A program made the translations under genes and the position numbers. From Spirochaetes bacterium ADurb.Bin110 (GTDB taxonomy: Bacteria > Spirochaetota > Spirochaetia > Treponematales > Rectinemataceae), in NCBI GenBank assembly GCA_002070755.1, contig MWDY01000168.1:1-24763 (forward strand): a stretch of DNA of 24,763 nt, read 5' to 3'. The notes beneath the pieces are model-generated. The model saw only the letters and a list, made by a program, of their open reading frames with translations, made no database searches and had not been told where the DNA came from. Shown here piece after piece: positions 16,265 to 23,234 of this stretch; the stretch's first letter is position 1; each line of letters opens with the position of its first letter.

Positions 16265-17025
16265 GCCTGCCTGAGGACATCGCCCGCAGAGCCTCAATCG
16301 AAACGCAGCTTGAGCAGCTTGGTATAGAGTTCGAATTCTTCGATGCAGTCCGCGGTTCAGAAAAAATAAGCGATCCACGATGGTACGACGATGCGGCTGC
16401 TCGAAAGCTCGAAGGCCGAAGTCTAAAGCCAGGGGAAGTCGGCTGCGCGCTCAGCCATGCTGCGGTCTACACAGAAATTGCGCAGAGGGGCCTACCCTGG
16501 GCACTCATCCTCGAGGATGATGCGGCCCTTGCTCCCGATTTACCGCAGGTTTTGAGCCTTCTTGAGCGGAAATACCTTGAGCAAGGAGACCTTGTTGTCC
16601 TCAGCCGCTGCGACTTCTACTTGCCGTGGACAAGAAAAAAAGTCACCGATCGCTACCAAATGGTCACGCCGATATTTATCAAAGAAGGGTCCATCGCTCA
16701 AACTGTGGGTTACATCATCACCCAAGAGGCTGCTGTCCAGATCCGAAACATCAACATTCCTGTAAAATTCCCCGCTGATAGCTGGGGATACTATCGCCAT
16801 CATGTACGTTTCAAAGGCATTATCCCGTCGCTCTCCCTAGTTACACAGCATGTCGAACTTGGGAGCACTATAACAGGCAATGGCCAGCGCACATCTTTTC
16901 AGCGCTATTCATTGCAGGGTATTCTTTGGAATAGTTTTAAGACGTATAATCCACTCGGCAGAAAACTCAAGTATTATGCAAAGCAATGGCAAAATAGACA
17001 TGGGAAGTCCCCAACAGGCATTTGA
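16246..17025 (+). CDS. Glycosyltransferase family 25 (LPS biosynthesis type)
   Basis: The start ATG 16246 gives 259 aa and the standard GT25 N-terminus MHTFVISLPEDIARRA; ATG 16234 would add four residues. Visible motifs are LGIEFEFFDAVRG (25-37), GEVGCALSHAAVY (63-75), WALILEDDAAL (85-95) and the later SIAQTVGYIITQEAA. GT25 enzymes are usually galactosyl- or glucosyltransferases of lipooligosaccharide outer cores, for example LgtB/LpsA-type enzymes. The gene overlaps licD1 by 19 bp and the following gene by 26 bp, so all three are likely translated as a unit. GC content is clearly higher than in the cassette upstream. Confidence 0.88.
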   Translation: MHTFVISLPEDIARRASIETQLEQLGIEFEFFDAVRGSEKISDPRWYDDAAARKLEGRSLKPGEVGCALSHAAVYTEIAQRGLPWALILEDDAALAPDLPQVLSLLERKYLEQGDLVVLSRCDFYLPWTRKKVTDRYQMVTPIFIKEGSIAQTVGYIITQEAAVQIRNINIPVKFPADSWGYYRHHVRFKGIIPSLSLVTQHVELGSTITGNGQRTSFQRYSLQGILWNSFKTYNPLGRKLKYYAKQWQNRHGKSPTGI

Positions 17026-17986
17026 ACTTTTGCTTTTAGCTATCGAACGCGACCTCCCTGTACTCAGTGTTGGATTGCCCTTTATCATACATTTTCTAAT
17101 GCCACAAAAAATAACCATCATTGGCTCATGTCACTGCCTTGAAAAAGCACGGAGCATTGGCCTTGATGAATCCTTTGATAAATCCTCGGATAAATCTTCC
17201 GGAGCCATTATCGAATACCTCGACGAAGATGCCGTAGTGCAAGGCCTGAGCCTTGCGGCGGTAAAAGCCTGTATTCAAGCTCATGGGGGCAAAGGCGAGC
17301 GAGCAGGGTGGTATTTTAAGCAGCTATTGCTCCTTGCATATGCCACGCGGCAGAGCCCGTATAACTATTACCTAGTCTGGGATACCGACACCATTCCTGT
17401 GCGTCCAATGACCTTTTTTGATGCAGCAGGCCGCATTCTTATGACAACAAAAACAGAGGTACATCCTGCATATTTCAGGACTATGGAAAAACTGATCGGA
17501 ATCGGGAAAGTCGTGAGCGGTTCCTTTATCGCGGAACACATGATGTTCGAACGGCCTTATGTTTCTCGATTATTAGTGTGCATCACGAAGAATAAGGCAA
17601 GGGATGAATCTTTCGATGCCCAAGGATTTATCGAATCGGTCATTGCCGCCATCGAGCCCGAAGATCTTGATGGTTCTGGCTTTTCCGAATACGAAACCTA
17701 TGGTTCATTCATGTATCGCACTGCAGGGGAGCGCATCGCTTTGAGAGATCTTCCTTCAATGCGCCTCGGATCATCTTTTTTTGACCGACCTCCAACCACT
17801 AAGCAGCTTTTTGCGCTCAGTAGGCACTATTATTGGGCGAGCTTCGAGACCTGGCATGGTACTACGTTAAAAACGCGCATAGCATACCAAGTGCGCAAAG
17901 CAATAGGCGCACTGTGGACCACTGGTTCGGTACTCCTCGCACCAAAGGCCTTTGATCGCTTTCAAAAGGAGATAGCGCATGAATAA
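17000..17986 (+). CDS. DUF6492-like putative glycosyltransferase
   Basis: From ATG 17000 the protein has 328 aa; a longer frame from 16880 would run far into the GT25 gene. It contains ITIIGSC (39-45), RAGWYFKQLLLL (101-112), NYYLVWDTDTIPVRPMTFF (122-140) and HPAYFRTMEKL. The WDTDT block works like a GT-A DxD, and the set fits the uncharacterised DUF6492 proteins common in polysaccharide loci. A 12-bp imperfect tandem duplication gives DKSSDKSS near residue 60. Function beyond 'probable sugar transferase' is not readable. Its end overlaps licD2 by 8 bp. Confidence 0.65.
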   Translation: MGSPQQAFELLLLAIERDLPVLSVGLPFIIHFLMPQKITIIGSCHCLEKARSIGLDESFDKSSDKSSGAIIEYLDEDAVVQGLSLAAVKACIQAHGGKGERAGWYFKQLLLLAYATRQSPYNYYLVWDTDTIPVRPMTFFDAAGRILMTTKTEVHPAYFRTMEKLIGIGKVVSGSFIAEHMMFERPYVSRLLVCITKNKARDESFDAQGFIESVIAAIEPEDLDGSGFSEYETYGSFMYRTAGERIALRDLPSMRLGSSFFDRPPTTKQLFALSRHYYWASFETWHGTTLKTRIAYQVRKAIGALWTTGSVLLAPKAFDRFQKEIAHE

Positions 17987-18854
17987 TTCGTTGCGCTATC
18001 TTTCATTTCCGCCAGACAATCGGCTTAGCGCACCTGACCCGCTTCGAGGTTGCCAGCTTGTCATGTTGCGACTTTTGAGGATTTTCGATGCGATCTGTAA
18101 AGAGCTTGGTCTTTGCTATTGGCTCGATTCAGGCACCTTGCTTGGTGCAGTGCGACATAGAGGATTTATTCCTTGGGATGATGATCTCGATGTCGCGATG
18201 GTTGATCATGATTATCAGGAGTTTCTCCATAAGGCACCATTCTACCTTCCTGCGGATGTCTTTCTCCAGCATAGAGAAAGCGATCCTCACTACGATCTAC
18301 CTTTTGCAAAACTTGTTGATCGCTATAGCCTGCTCGATTCCCCCGATGGTAAAAAGGATGGAGCACTGAGTGGCATTTTCATTGATATTCAGCCCATGAG
18401 CTTTTTCACTTATCGACAAAAGGCAGCACGAAAGGTGCTCTATGTTCTGCATGGCGACTATGGCAAGCCAGACGCCTCGCGAGGAGTACAGAGAAATGTG
18501 AAGCGCGCTATTCTCGCAACCTTTCGAACCATTGCACTGATCACATCGCTCGATCATGCGCTCGATAGCTTTTGCGCATATGGAGCACCAAAATGGCTTG
18601 CCTACGACTTGTCCTTTCAGCGCTGGTGGCCTATTTTTCATTCAATAGATTCAGTATTTCCTTTACAGACAATACAATTCGAGGGATATACCTTCTCTGT
18701 ACCTCACGAGATCGACGTGTACCTCCGCGCTCAGTTTGGCGACTATATGACCTTACCTCCGCTTGAGGAGCGCAGGCCGGTACACTCAGGCGGCATCCAT
18801 CTTACAGGTCCAAATCCCCATCCTCTAGGACTCAACTGGAAGGACCACCCATGA
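17979..18854 (+). CDS. LicD-family phosphotransferase 2
   Basis: This is the second LicD paralogue, 291 aa, with SGTLLGAVRHRGFIPWDDDLDV at 51-72, the catalytic DDD intact. LPFAKLVDRYSLLD and GIFIDIQPMSFF follow, with FGDYMTLPPLEERRPV near the end and a TGPNPHP tail. N-terminal RGCQLVMLRLLRIFD is shared with LicD3. Unlike the other two it has Ser-Gly where they have Gly-Gly before the TLLGA block. AAGGAG about 7 nt upstream gives a strong ribosome-binding site. It overlaps the DUF6492 gene by 8 bp and the fucosyltransferase gene by 4 bp (ATGA). The sequence is distant enough from LicD1 and LicD3 that a different acceptor sugar or donor is likely. Confidence 0.88.
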   Translation: MNNSLRYLSFPPDNRLSAPDPLRGCQLVMLRLLRIFDAICKELGLCYWLDSGTLLGAVRHRGFIPWDDDLDVAMVDHDYQEFLHKAPFYLPADVFLQHRESDPHYDLPFAKLVDRYSLLDSPDGKKDGALSGIFIDIQPMSFFTYRQKAARKVLYVLHGDYGKPDASRGVQRNVKRAILATFRTIALITSLDHALDSFCAYGAPKWLAYDLSFQRWWPIFHSIDSVFPLQTIQFEGYTFSVPHEIDVYLRAQFGDYMTLPPLEERRPVHSGGIHLTGPNPHPLGLNWKDHP

Positions 18855-19756
18855 AAATCGTCAAAGTCATAGGTGGCCTCGGAAACCAGCTCTTTCAGTA
18901 TGCCTTTTCCCGCGCTCTTTCCCTTAAAACGGGCGACGAAGTCTTGCTCGATATATCAAGCTATACAGACACACAGCGCCAGATCCATTACGGTTTTGAA
19001 CTTCCTCAGCTTTTTCCTATTCGCTACAAGGTTGCAGATGAGCTTGACATAAAACAGCTCAGCACGCAACCTCGCTCTCCGCTTTCGCAGCTGCGTCGCA
19101 GATATTTCAGAAAGCGTACTCATTACATTGACAAATACTTCTGCTTCAATCCAGAAGTCTTCGAGCTCAAAGGCGATTGGTACCTCGAAGGCTGGTGGCA
19201 AGATGAACGCTACTTTGCATGGTGCAGCGACATTCTCCGTAAGGAGCTCAGCTTTATCGCTGATCCAGGTGCTCGCAATCGAGATCTTTTGGCTGAAATC
19301 CAGGCTAGTCATCATGGTTCTATCCCTGTCTCGCTCCACGTGCGGCGTGGCGATGCGCTTAAAAACCCTGATACTCGGGTCAGTACCACCGCCTACTATA
19401 ACCATGCTATCGAAGCGGTGCGGAGCCTTGTTGCTCATCCGTACTTTCTCATATTCTCCGACGATCTTCTATGGTGCACAGGCAATCTCGCGCTCGATCC
19501 AAGCGAAGCTATCTATATCGACTGGAACCGAGGATGTGACAGTTGGCGTGATATGTGGCTAATGACAAAGTGTCGTTGCCATATCATTGCTAACAGCACC
19601 TTCTCTTGGTGGGCAGCATGGCTCGATGAGCGTCCCGATAAAATTGTCTATGCCCCTGAACGCTGGTCGCTTGCACGTGCAAGGTGTTTCGAATATTACC
19701 ATTATACCTTTGACCAAGTGGTTCCTCCTTCTTGGATAAGAATACCAATTGAATGA
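18851..19756 (+). CDS. Alpha-1,2-fucosyltransferase (GT11)
   Basis: The 301-aa enzyme has all GT11 landmarks: VIGGLGNQLFQYAFSRAL (6-23), the GDP-fucose-binding HVRRGD (163-168), FLIFSDDLLWC (199-209) and NSTFSWWAAWL (248-258). It transfers L-fucose from GDP-fucose to position 2 of a terminal, usually galactosyl, residue on the cytoplasmic side. This matches the Gmd/Fcl pair earlier in the array, which makes the donor. FutC-, WbsJ- and WbwK-type enzymes belong here. It lies between licD2 (ATGA overlap) and licD3 (31 bp gap). Family and donor are sure; the acceptor is not. Confidence 0.93.
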   Translation: MKIVKVIGGLGNQLFQYAFSRALSLKTGDEVLLDISSYTDTQRQIHYGFELPQLFPIRYKVADELDIKQLSTQPRSPLSQLRRRYFRKRTHYIDKYFCFNPEVFELKGDWYLEGWWQDERYFAWCSDILRKELSFIADPGARNRDLLAEIQASHHGSIPVSLHVRRGDALKNPDTRVSTTAYYNHAIEAVRSLVAHPYFLIFSDDLLWCTGNLALDPSEAIYIDWNRGCDSWRDMWLMTKCRCHIIANSTFSWWAAWLDERPDKIVYAPERWSLARARCFEYYHYTFDQVVPPSWIRIPIE

Positions 19757-19778
19757 ATAGGACTTTCGCCGCTATAAT
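19749..19778 (+). promoter_or_regulatory. Candidate internal promoter before licD3
   Basis: A perfect TATAAT (19773-19778) stands 18 bp after TTGAAT (19749-19754), in one of the few gaps of the array and partly over the end of the fucosyltransferase gene. The -10 ends only 9 nt before the licD3 ATG, and there is no Shine-Dalgarno in front of it, so a transcript from here would be essentially leaderless. Confidence 0.35.
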
Positions 19779-19787
19779 TTTACTTAA

Positions 19788-20705
19788 ATGTTTCCCGACT
19801 TTGATACTCTGATTCCTGATCTGAGACCAGAGGGCGATACCCCCTTGCGCAGCTGCCAGCTCGTCATGCTTCGCCTTCTTAAAGTATTCGATTATATCTG
19901 TAGGAAAGAAGGCCTTAGATATTGGCTGGACGGGGGAACACTTCTTGGTGCTGTGCGCCATGGTGGCTTTATCCCATGGGATGACGATGTCGATGTCAAA
20001 ATGCCTATTGAGGATTATCGGCGCTTTCTGAATCTTGCGCCCCAAGCTCTTCCCTATGACATATTTCTTCAGACAAAAAGTACCGATCCTGCTCACACTG
20101 CGCCATGGGCAAAACTGCGCGATCGATTTAGCTTCATGAATGACCCTGGAGGTCCCTTTGCCTATTCGCAAGGCATCCCCATCGATATCTTCCCGGCAGT
20201 CTATATGACAATGCGCCAGCACAAATGGCGCAAATTCTTCTGCCTCATGCCTCCTTATAGCATGCCACCCCAATGGCCAGTGCGAACATGGTCACTTCCC
20301 CATAAACTCTATTCAGGCACTTTTGCAATCTTGCAGACTATTGCGAAACCAATCCTTTCAATAAAGGCTTTGGCTCGTGCCCTCCAGCATTGGAGTGATA
20401 AAGGAGAAAAGGTCTGGACCAACGATTATCCTATCGAATGGATGCGCGAAGCATTTCCCGATGAAGTGGTCTTCCCCCTTTCTCAGATTCGATTTGAAGA
20501 TGCCATGTTTCTCTGCCCTGCTGATCCAGATCGTTATCTCAGGATTTTCTATGGAGACGACTACATGACCCCGCCACCTGAAAATAAGCGCGGCGCTCAT
20601 AGAGTCGATGGCTTTTTGATAACTGGTCCCAATCCACACTTCTCAGGTCTATGCTGGGAAGACTACGAAGAAAAGAAGCGGCGCGTCGCCGCAAAACTAC
20701 CATGA
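19788..20705 (+). CDS. LicD-family phosphotransferase 3
   Basis: The third LicD paralogue has 305 aa. The signature GGTLLGAVRHGGFIPWDDDVDV lies at 49-70 with the catalytic DDD complete. Other conserved blocks are RSCQLVMLRLLKVFDYIC, WAKLRDRFSFMND, GIPIDIFPAVY and GDDYMTPPPENKRGAHRV, ending near TGPNPH. The long middle section (about 145-200) is specific to this copy and rich in aromatic and proline residues. Unlike most genes here it does not overlap its upstream neighbour and has no ribosome-binding site, but a perfect TATAAT precedes it. Its stop overlaps the next start as ATGA. Confidence 0.88.
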   Translation: MFPDFDTLIPDLRPEGDTPLRSCQLVMLRLLKVFDYICRKEGLRYWLDGGTLLGAVRHGGFIPWDDDVDVKMPIEDYRRFLNLAPQALPYDIFLQTKSTDPAHTAPWAKLRDRFSFMNDPGGPFAYSQGIPIDIFPAVYMTMRQHKWRKFFCLMPPYSMPPQWPVRTWSLPHKLYSGTFAILQTIAKPILSIKALARALQHWSDKGEKVWTNDYPIEWMREAFPDEVVFPLSQIRFEDAMFLCPADPDRYLRIFYGDDYMTPPPENKRGAHRVDGFLITGPNPHFSGLCWEDYEEKKRRVAAKLP

Positions 20706-21811
20706 GAATCCTCCATATCGTCACCAACTCCGACCTTGGTGGTGCGCCGCGCGTGGTCACCGAACTCTCAGCACGGGCAGCTAAAGACGGCCATACCTGT
20801 GCAGTTGCTGCGGCGCCGGATGGCCCTATGTGGCGGTATCTCGATGTACATGTACAGCGCTTTCCTGTGTATTCAATACGTAGGGAAATTGACCCCCTGG
20901 AAGATCTCAAGACTTTTTGCTCTCTTCAGAAGCTGTATGGGCGTTTCAGACCCGATATTATTCACCTTCACTCTTCAAAAGCAGGTGTGCTTGGAAGGCT
21001 ATCTGCGCTTTCATGGGGTATAAAATATACTCGGCGCTGTGTCTATACCATCCATGGTTTCGATACAATTCTTAAGGCCCATAATAGGTACCTCCCACTC
21101 GAGCGCATGCTCGCGCGAGCGACAGGTGCTGTTGTCCCCGTTTCTCACTATGATGAGCGAAATTTGCGCGCTGCCGGAATATGTAAGAGAGTCGTAATGA
21201 TCCCCAATGGTGTCACCAATCGAAGGGGAATGCCAAGCCCCGACCTACGCGCTGCTTCATGCATTGCTGAAGCAAAAGCACAGGGAAAGCCGATCGTGCT
21301 AACCATAGCGCGCTTAGAAAGCCCTAAGCGCCCTGATCTTTTTGTCGACATTGCGAGAAAGATCACAAAGGCTTCGTTTTTTTGGGTAGGTAATGTGCAA
21401 AATCCAACTTCTATGTTACCTGCTGGAACCAAAATTCCTGAAAATCTTTTTTTTCTTGGTGAATCGCCAGAAGCCGGCACACTCGCGAATTTATGCGATA
21501 TCTTTATGCTCCTTTCGGACTATGAAGGAGCGCCAATGTCGATTCTCGAAGCTATGTCGTGCGCAAAGCCTGTAGTAGCGTCTAATGTCGGCGGCATTCC
21601 TGAGATTCTTGGTGAAGGCTCAGATGCCGCAGGTATACTTGTACCAAACAAGCCAAATATTATTTCGAACGCAGTTTTGAGTATTATTGAAAAACCGTCG
21701 ATAGCTAATAGACTTGGAGCTATGGCCCGTCAGAAGTTCGAATCATCATATTCTGCCGATCATATGTGGGAGTCTTATCTAGATCTTTACAAGAAACTTA
21801 GCAAACTATAG
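20702..21811 (+). CDS. Glycosyltransferase family 4
   Basis: ATG 20702 (overlapping the licD3 stop) gives 369 aa with the textbook GT4 opening MRILHIVTNSDLGGAPRVV. An upstream ATG at 20651 would prepend a basic, non-family extension. Landmarks are PDIIHLHSSKAGVLGR (84-99), TIHGFD (116-121), PVSHYDERNL (146-155), IARLESPKRPD (202-212) and EGAPMSILE (275-283) with AMSCAKPVVASNVGGIPEI. It is a retaining glycosyltransferase of the PimB/WbnE-like group found in O-antigen and capsule loci. Substrate unknown. It is followed by a 53-bp gap before the priming transferase, the largest gap in this half of the array. Confidence 0.9.
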   Translation: MRILHIVTNSDLGGAPRVVTELSARAAKDGHTCAVAAAPDGPMWRYLDVHVQRFPVYSIRREIDPLEDLKTFCSLQKLYGRFRPDIIHLHSSKAGVLGRLSALSWGIKYTRRCVYTIHGFDTILKAHNRYLPLERMLARATGAVVPVSHYDERNLRAAGICKRVVMIPNGVTNRRGMPSPDLRAASCIAEAKAQGKPIVLTIARLESPKRPDLFVDIARKITKASFFWVGNVQNPTSMLPAGTKIPENLFFLGESPEAGTLANLCDIFMLLSDYEGAPMSILEAMSCAKPVVASNVGGIPEILGEGSDAAGILVPNKPNIISNAVLSIIEKPSIANRLGAMARQKFESSYSADHMWESYLDLYKKLSKL

Positions 21812-21864
21812 AATGATTTTTTGGTTTTCGTAAGTATATAGTAGCCCCTTATTAATTGAAGGCC

Positions 21865-23232
21865 ATGCACAAAAGCTATAGACATCTGCAGTTGAGCATA
21901 TTTTTCGTTGACGTATTGCTAATGTATTGTGCTCTCATTCTCGCTTTGTTGCTGCGTAATAAGAGCTTTCCTGCACCTTGGTCTTTGAGGATTCACCTTT
22001 TTCATTTTTCAATCATATTTGTCGGATGGGTGATTGTTTTCTATACATTGGGAATGTATCGTCTGGAGCGGCCTTTCGATGATCTAGTATTTCTTCAACG
22101 CGTCCTTTTAGGCTCCCTTATATCTGGCTTAGCTTCTGCAGGCTATTTCTACCTTGCGCCGAGCGTGCCTATTGAGCCTAAGACTGTACTCTTCCTCTTT
22201 GTTGTACTCTACACTGTCATGTTTTGGTGTTGGCGGTACGGCCTCGCAAAGCTTAGAAGACTTCAGAGTCTACGTGTGGGTGTAGGCTTTATCGAGCTTC
22301 AGCCTACTTCTTTTGAGATTATCTATGAGACTCTAGCTCGAAGCCCTTTGGGATACGATATTCGTTTTGTTTATAATCCGCCACCAGATATTCAGTTGCC
22401 TGAGTCGATTCGACGTGTATTGCACGAGGAAGATCTTAGAGTGGTGATAGAGGAAACTGATACTGATCTCATAATTCTTGGTGAGAATAGAGGACCTTCC
22501 GGTGAGATGCTCAGGGCCCTTTTTGCTCTTCTTGATCGCCGGGTTCGTTTTATGCGCTTATCAGCTTTCTATGAGCTCGTGGTGAGGCGTGTGCCCGTTG
22601 GTCTCATCGATGAAAGCTGGTTTCTTGAGAATGTAGATCTTAAAGCAAAGAAGCCATACGAAATAGTGAAGCGAGGTATCGATATCATCATGGCAGTTTT
22701 CTTGCTCGTTGTGACTTCTCCCTTTTGGCTACTTATTGCTCTTGCCATAAAAGCTACTAGCAAAGGCCCAGTTTTCTTTCGGCAGACACGCCTTGGGCGA
22801 TTTGAACTACCTTTTACAATCCTCAAGTTTCGCACCATGCGGACTGATGGTAATGGACATGAACCTACGCAGGTTGATGATCCTAGGATAACTCCTGTGG
22901 GTTCTTTTCTTCGATCAACCCGCCTAGATGAGCTTCCTCAACTCCTAAATATACTTAAAGGAGATATGAGCTTTATTGGTCCTCGCCCAGAGCGCCCCGA
23001 TATAGCATACACATTAGGAAAAGAAATTCCTTATTACCGTCAGCGCCATCTTGTAAAGCCAGGGGTAACTGGCTGGGATCAAGTCTCAGGTCAATACCAC
23101 TCATGTTCCGTCGAAGATACCTATAAAAAGCTCCAATATGACCTTTATTATTTGAAGAATATGTCACTATATCTTGATGTTTCGATTTTCTTCAAAACCA
23201 TCATCACAGTGCTCAAGCGCGAAGGGAGATAA
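21865..23232 (+). CDS. Undecaprenyl-phosphate sugar-1-phosphate transferase (WbaP-type)
   Basis: The 455-aa polyprenyl-phosphate hexose-1-phosphate transferase has four N-terminal membrane segments (about 11-30, 46-66, 80-98, 107-125). A divergent cytosolic middle domain follows, then the C-terminal bacterial-transferase domain. Its landmarks are re-entrant helix 271-296, FFRQTRLGR (304-312), KFRTMR (321-326), RLDELPQLLNILKGDMSFIGPRPERP (353-378) and PGVTGWDQVSGQ (399-410). It starts the lipid-linked glycan by moving a sugar-1-phosphate from a UDP-sugar to undecaprenyl phosphate; which sugar is not readable. Start choice is uncertain: neither ATG 21865 nor TTG 21856 has a well-spaced ribosome-binding site. 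Confidence 0.9.
   Translation: MHKSYRHLQLSIFFVDVLLMYCALILALLLRNKSFPAPWSLRIHLFHFSIIFVGWVIVFYTLGMYRLERPFDDLVFLQRVLLGSLISGLASAGYFYLAPSVPIEPKTVLFLFVVLYTVMFWCWRYGLAKLRRLQSLRVGVGFIELQPTSFEIIYETLARSPLGYDIRFVYNPPPDIQLPESIRRVLHEEDLRVVIEETDTDLIILGENRGPSGEMLRALFALLDRRVRFMRLSAFYELVVRRVPVGLIDESWFLENVDLKAKKPYEIVKRGIDIIMAVFLLVVTSPFWLLIALAIKATSKGPVFFRQTRLGRFELPFTILKFRTMRTDGNGHEPTQVDDPRITPVGSFLRSTRLDELPQLLNILKGDMSFIGPRPERPDIAYTLGKEIPYYRQRHLVKPGVTGWDQVSGQYHSCSVEDTYKKLQYDLYYLKNMSLYLDVSIFFKTIITVLKREGR
23222..23228 (+). promoter_or_regulatory. Ribosome-binding site supporting a TTG start at 23235
   Basis: AAGGGAG lies inside the last codons of the priming transferase and ends 6 nt before TTG 23235. That start gives a proper signal peptide; I see no ATG that does so. 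Confidence 0.5.
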
Positions 23233-23234
23233 AG

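Noticed and set aside
18956..19438. A 160-codon minus-strand frame
   Set aside because: Completely inside the fucosyltransferase gene, no ribosome-binding site, no family features.
19590..20273. A 227-codon open frame on the minus strand
   Set aside because: It lies over the end of the GT11 gene and the start of licD3, both with clear family motifs. Its translation has no recognisable domain; it is a shadow frame.
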